Source: Rhizophagus irregularis (Eukaryota; Glomeromycota; Glomeromycetes; Glomerales; Glomeraceae). Taken from it: a stretch of 64,000 nucleotides of DNA. Each line of letters begins with the position of its first letter. Positions within the stretch are counted from its first letter, which is position 1. Position numbers and translations under genes: made by a program. The stretch lies in contig NC_089432.1 of assembly GCF_026210795.1 (NCBI RefSeq), positions 3,100,001 through 3,164,000 of the forward strand. Direction: 5' to 3'. Below the pieces are notes generated by a model. The model did not search any database and was not told the DNA's origin. It saw nothing but the letters and a program-made list of their open reading frames with translations. This document shows, in pieces, positions 58,751-64,000 of the stretch.

Positions 58751-61700
58751 TTCGTGATCCGCATATAAAGTAGAGAATATCGATATTCCGATGTGGGGTG
58801 CCGATCATATATAAATATAGTAAATTAGCCATAATTCAGCTATTTTGGACCGAGCTAGCACCACCATCTTGTACGACCTAAACGTCATATTTTATATGCT
58901 AATAATAGAATACTATATGAATAAATTTCTTGCATTTTCGTACTGAATTTGTAAACAAAAAAAAACCTTTTACTAGCCGGGTCGTCAGATTCCTGGCTAT
59001 AAATATAGTAAGTAAATTCGCAATTTCAATAATTTTTATAAAATTTATGGCAAAAAAACTTAAAAAAATGTTGTTTTAACGTCAAAAATTTTCAAAAATT
59101 TACAAAATTTTATTCATTTGTCAAATTCTTTATTTACTAAGATCTGTCAACTAGCGCTAAAGCTTGTTGGGCTTTCAATTTACGATGAGTTTGTGCATAT
59201 CGAGAAATCCAATTACTAATTGTAGAAATTTTTGGAATTTCCTCTTCTTCTAAAACTCCTTCTTCTACTAAACCTTTCAGTTCATTATGCATCTCTTGAG
59301 CTGTATACTTTTCACTTTTATTTATATCTCCGGCCAAGAAATATGCCTCAAGGTATGGAATAACATTTTTGCTTATTCGTTTACCTCCTCCTTTTTTACC
59401 AAATTTCTGATTTTCTTTTAAGGCCCATCCACTTGATAATGCAAAATTCGATGTGTGATTCAAAACTTGCCTTGAACCCAAATCAGTATCAATAATTTCA
59501 GTATTCAAAACGTCTATTATTCGTTCAGAAAAAAAGAAAATTAGTTTTGAGATAATATAATCACAATTTTACGGTAAGAATGATTTACCTATATTTTGTG
59601 GTGATATTTCATCGTTCAATTTATTTTGTAAAATTTCTGCTAATATAACTCTATTATTGCTTACATCTGTGTCAACGCCATATTCCTTCAATTGTTTTTT
59701 CAATTCTTCAATAGTAAGACGATTTGTATTGATTTCTAATATAAAAAAAAATCAATGTAAAACAATTGCAAAAAAAGAAAAAAAAATCAATTTATTACAT
59801 ACTTGATCTATGAGGTAATGGAATATTCCAATTGGAAGTTGGAATTGAGTGATCTGAAACTTGTGGATTAGGTTTTTCAAGAGGTCTTTTTTCAAATTGT
59901 GCTATTTTAGCCGGCTCAAAATTTTTCCAAGTTCCAATATTAGGCATTGCACGAGCCTGAATAAATCCTGCATATTCACCTTCTGTCGGCCAGGACCACT
60001 CATACCAATTGGAATTTCCTGGTATTGAATTTTTCTTTTTTCGTCCTGATTCTATAAATCATAGTAATTGCTTTCAGTAATAAGTATTACATAACTTCAA
60101 AATTGTATTCTCACATATACCCTTTTTCCGTTCTGGTTCCAAATGTGCTACTGAAGTACCACAAATCCCTTGAATAGCATTCTCTATGTCTACACCTTCA
60201 TTGATATCAAACCCCAATCGAACATAACGATTTATCGCATGTGAAATCTGTAACCAATGATTCAATAAATAATAATGGTGATTTCCTAAATTATTTGAAC
60301 AATCAATACACACTTGGGCATGGTGAGAATCAATTGATGTTTTAGCCTCTCCAGCTTCTAAAAAAACCCATTTTTTTACTGAAATATTGTACCATTCATT
60401 CCAATGCCCTAGAATTAACATTAGGTCCGCATTGTGATAATGTGGACCATTATCAGAAAGAAAAGTAACCCAATCTGGTTTGACTTCAAGCGATTCAATA
60501 ACTGCATGTAGTGAAGAAGCTGTGAACCATGCATCTTGGCATGTATCGGCCAACCAGTGATCAAATACTTGAATATCCAATTGATGACTTTCAGATTTTC
60601 GTGTATAGACAAGAATTGAATGCAAAGCCCATCCTTTTTTCCCAAAAAAAGCACTTTTTGTTTCTCTTGCGCTCTTGGGTAAGATTTTCATCTTATAATC
60701 AACTATTATTATAGCTCCTTTTTCATCTAAATCTAATAGATTCGCGTTAAATTGAGAATTTAGAAATACCTTTCGCGTCTGATGACTCAAATAATAGAAA
60801 ATTTGATCTCGTAATTCATAAATTTCCTCGTGAATATTATTTGGAGTGTTTTTTTCAATATCAATGAAGAATTGAAAAAGTGCATCACAATCTGAACATG
60901 TGTGAGTATGTTGTTCATTACATATACCAAAAGCAAAAGGAAGGCAATGGTTTATACATTGGTTATGTGCTGTTGTACCATCAGAATTTACAGTCAAATG
61001 TGACTCATATTCCCTTTTCAGATATCGTTTTAACTTCTCTCCTTGATCTAATAATTGATTCTAAATGAAATTATTAGAAATTAATATTATATAATTATTT
61101 TTTATCAATTATAGGAATAAAAATATTACCTGGATATGAAGATTACTAACGTGATTTTGAATGAGTTTGGTAAGTTCATCAAATGTTTCATAGCCATATG
61201 TGTTGCATATTGAACACAAACCACCAAGATTCTCACGATAAATATATCTATTGCCCTGCAAATGCTTATAAAAAGTTGTTCGTTTTACTCCACTTGGATA
61301 TTTTTCATGAAACTTTTCCCACAGATCTTGTTTCGTATTTTTGAGGTAATGAACTGGTTCTTGCGTAATGGTGTCTGTTTTGTATGAACTCATTATTACA
61401 TTAGCCTTATCAGAAAAGAATTGTTCTAAATTTTCTTTTTTTCCCGTCCTAATTTGTCTTTGACAATAATAGGTTTTTGTGCTTGAGGTGCACCTGGTCC
61501 ATTAATACGCGCATATTGGCGGGCTCTTGATACTGTATTTGCAGCTACCTGTAAGTTTATATTTTTATTAGTTCAATTATTTTGATAACATGCATTGTAG
61601 TAGTATACACTAACAGTACACTTACCCCTAATTTTGATCTGAGTTCTTGATAGGTAAATTTTGTAGCAATAATTGAAAGAATTCGTCTTTGACCATTTGG

Positions 61701-63069
61701 ACCTCTATTTGTATTTTCCAATGCGTTACGAAATGCTTGCCAAAATGTAAGAGATTGATTTTCTTGATAATATGGATTTTGTTGGAGGAATCCTGATTCA
61801 TAAAGTATTTGTAATGTTGTACTATCTTTTTGAACGTTATCTGATTTCGTCCAAAATTCAAACTAAATTAAAAAAATTATTTGTCAATAATAAATAAAAA
61901 AGTCAACTCATTTTTTTGCATAATTACTAACTTTAGATTCTCCATTTTTGAAGGGGGTGATATTAGTACATCCTGCATTTCGAACAAATGCTCTCCAAGC
62001 ACGCCATTCTCGTTCATTAATTTCATAACCAGATGGATATAAATCTAAAATAGCTTTCCGTAATTCTAAAATATCACTTTTCTGATTTAACCATTTATTA
62101 AATAAATCATGCCATTTGACCTCACGTGAAATTCTTCTTTTCAAATGATATTTATAAAGATTTTCTAACACTCCCTCTAAAGTCCAGTCCAATACCGTGC
62201 AAGAAGGAATTTGTGCTTGTTGAATACAAATTTGCGTATACGGATTTTCTAACCCAAAAATTTTTTTCCAGAATAATTTGAAAGTCTGCCAATACATAAC
62301 CAAACTTCATTAGGATCAATAGCATTATACGTCTTTATCAAAGTATCATTAGTATATATTTGAACTACACACTCTTCATCTTCTATTTCTTGAATAAAAG
62401 CTGATTTTATACCATTGTAATGGGATTGAAAGACGGATTTATATCCTTCTCCTGCATAATTCCATTCTGGTTTTTTTGATTTTCCCATTCCCAGCACAAT
62501 TACGTTCAATTTTCCAAGACTAATCATATATGGACGAAATATAATATCATCAAGTAATTGTTGTATAATATTTGAATTGTCAAAACCCATAACTTGTGGA
62601 CCAGGGAACTTTGCATTTGAACGAAAAACTTTTTCATAGCAGGTGTTAATAGCTTCTGTTGGTGAACTGCACACACCTGACCTATATTCTTCAGAAAAAC
62701 ACAAAAATCCAGGAGAATTTGGATGTTGAGTATCTTTTACAACGGTAATTATGAAGTCACATTTTTTTAAAACTGTATGAGTTTTCATTCCTAAACGAAT
62801 CGGAAGGAGAGGAGTATGCGTAGGATTCTTATTTATTGGTCGCGCAAGCCACCAGTTATGACAAAATGGACCAAAATGTAAATTTTCTACAATTTTGCCT
62901 GGGGAAATAAGTGTTGTAATGTATTCTTTACTTTTACTCATATGTTTTGACTTTAAAAAAGAAGTTGGGTATGTAAAAAACGCGAGATTCTAAAAGACGC
63001 GAAATCGCATATGCGTATTATCCCCGGATTTTATATATGTCGATCACTACTTTATATACGGATCACGAA
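58751..63069 (-). mobile_element. TTAA-flanked TIR transposon carrying a large DDE-like gene
   Basis: The left end TTCGTGATCCGCATATAAAG and the reverse complement of the right end (TTCGTGATCCGTATATAAAG) match, and the similarity runs on through GTAG(A/T)GA: about 26 bases with two mismatches. TTAA stands immediately outside both ends (58747-58750 and 63070-63073). Subterminal GATC..ATATATAAA-like motifs recur inside both ends. The 4,319-bp element is almost filled by one spliced minus-strand gene (59137-62941). A TTAA duplication is known from piggyBac, Kolobok and one Sola group. The protein does not look like piggyBac or hAT to me, so the superfamily is left open. Confidence 0.75.
59137..62941 (-). 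CDS. large transposase-like protein with probable DDE core and SAP-like C-terminus
   Basis: Eight minus-strand exons: 62941-61932, 61862-61626, 61548-61130, 61060-60314, 60247-60121, 60051-59803, 59735-59589 and 59513-59137. They would encode about 1,104 residues if two 1-base losses are allowed for, in homopolymers near 62256-62267 (exon 1) and 61435-61442 (exon 3). With those corrections all splice phases agree. The N-terminal ~330 residues are of unknown fold. Next come helical DNA-binding-like segments (V-A-A-N-T-V-S-R-A-R) and Cys-rich clusters (L-C-S-I-C; C-x3-C-x7-C-x7-C-x2-C at about 591-614). The probable catalytic core has D677 (I-I-I-V-D-Y-K-M), D759 (F-L-S-D-N-G-P-H-Y-H) and E791 or E794 (V-F-L-E-A-G-E-A-K). 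A SAP-like motif (L-K-K-Q-L-K-E-Y-G-V) and a C-terminal helical tail follow. The intron at 60248-60313 is 66 bases and in frame. Related proteins seem common in Rhizophagus, by memory. Confidence 0.72.
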
Positions 63070-63474
63070 TTAAATGTATTGGAATCTATTCATTTCATTT
63101 ATTATTATTCATTTTACTCGATAAATTATTAATTTAACTAAACCATTTGAATTAAAAACTTTATTCAAAAATCTGGTGGTTATTTAGAGAATTTCGGAAT
63201 TCGGATATGGATTTGGGTTATAATAATCTATTATTAAATCAACAATTTCTTCAAAAAGAATTGATATTTTTACATATTTTATAATTAATTAATTGATTTT
63301 TATGAGTTTGAAAATCAAAACTATTTATCCAGCGTTCAATTTAATTGAAAAAATCTTACTCATCTTTCTATCAACGTCGGTCAATTTTTCTATATCTGAT
63401 ATGTTATATTGATCTTTTTTAAAAAAAATAATAATTTTGTAAATATATTTAATATAATATTTTATTTTTTATTT

Positions 63475-63760
63475 AATAATAATAAAAATTAAAAGAAAAA
63501 GAAAAAAAATTTAAAAAAAATTTGGGGAAGAAAAAGAAATCAGTTTGAAAAAAAAGAAATTTCCGAAAAAAAAGGATCCGAAAAAAAAATAAGTACGAAA
63601 AAAAATTCCGAAAAAAAAGGACAATAATCAAATCCAAAAAGAGTGAAAAAAAATTAAACCTAAACAGAAAAACAATTTTTTCGGTTTGAAAGAAAAGGGA
63701 GAGAAAATTTTTTTCGGTTTAAAAAATTTTTTAAAATAAAAGGACTAATCAAAAAAAAAA
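63475..63760. repeat. A-rich degenerate tandem repeat
   Basis: Repeated GAAAAAAAA and TTCCGAAAAAAAAGG-type units, nearly free of C and T on this strand. It is similar in style to, but not the same sequence as, the A-rich arm of the foldback element. Confidence 0.6.
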
Positions 63761-63799
63761 ATTCCGATAAGGTAAAATTTTGGATCGGATCGAATAGTT

Positions 63800-64000
63800 T
63801 TTGACCATAAGTAGATCAGGCGGATTTACCCCAGAATCGTTCTAAGTAAAATTCTATTCCCACGTGACCAGTGATGTTTAAAGGGGCGTGAAAATAATTT
63901 TTTCACCACAGAATACTTGAATACTTTATGAAAAAATGAAAACGGTGGAGTGTGACACGGGGTGACATTTTATGCAGGTCGCGTGGGGTGAAAAATTTTG
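63800..64000. other. possible edge of another foldback-type element
   Basis: The 18-base string GACACGGGGTGACATTTT (63954-63971) also occurs inside the right arm of the foldback element (36852-36869), and GGGGTGAAAAA at the window end resembles its left arm near 33399. The window stops before any terminus can be seen. Confidence 0.35.

Overview
The window looks like a chromosome segment from an arbuscular mycorrhizal fungus of the Glomeromycotina, most like Rhizophagus. The evidence is very AT-rich DNA, short phase-conserved spliceosomal introns with GT..AG ends, a (TTAGGG)n block, a family of tyrosine-kinase-like kinases fused to Sel1 repeats, an F-box protein, and a dense load of DNA transposons. 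The species assignment comes from recognising these protein families, not from a search.

Layout. 0.1-2.5 kb: a five-exon kinase-Sel1 gene. 4.2-5.7 kb (minus): an F-box protein. 10.0-12.3 kb: a telomere-like repeat and three tandem KH-domain copies, of which only the middle one is intact. 12.8-14.0 kb: a gene relic and a purine-rich minisatellite. 14.6-22.0 kb: a decayed multi-exon gene hit twice by hAT-type elements (a 633-bp MITE and a 3,987-bp element with its own transposase). Both have exact 8-bp target duplications, and removing them rejoins the host reading frame. 25.6-29.1 kb: a hAT-like element carrying a smaller nested one, then a TA-flanked MITE. 31.0-31.5 kb (minus): an orphan gene of 176 residues behind a ~70-bp tandem repeat. 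32.4-32.7 kb (minus): a frameshifted relic. 33.05-37.04 kb: the same MITE family as at 15.7 kb, split by a 3.58-kb foldback element. 40.0-42.2 kb: a second kinase-Sel1 gene. 42.2-51.3 kb: mostly empty AT-rich DNA with eroded coding fragments. 51.4-53.7 kb: mitochondrial amidotransferase subunit B (GatB/Pet112), eleven exons. 54.4-56.6 kb: a third kinase-Sel1 gene. 57.9-58.6 kb: a small TIR element and a pyrimidine-rich tract. 58.75-63.07 kb: a TTAA-flanked DNA transposon with terminal inverted repeats. It encodes a protein of about 1,104 residues on the minus strand in eight exons, with a probable DDE core, Cys-rich segments and a C-terminal SAP-like motif. This is the best candidate here for an undescribed system.

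The housekeeping content is small (GatB, perhaps the KH protein). The kinase-Sel1 and F-box genes belong to lineage-expanded signalling and ubiquitin families. The transposon record shows at least five unrelated TIR families, two cases of insertion into another element, and one gene broken twice.
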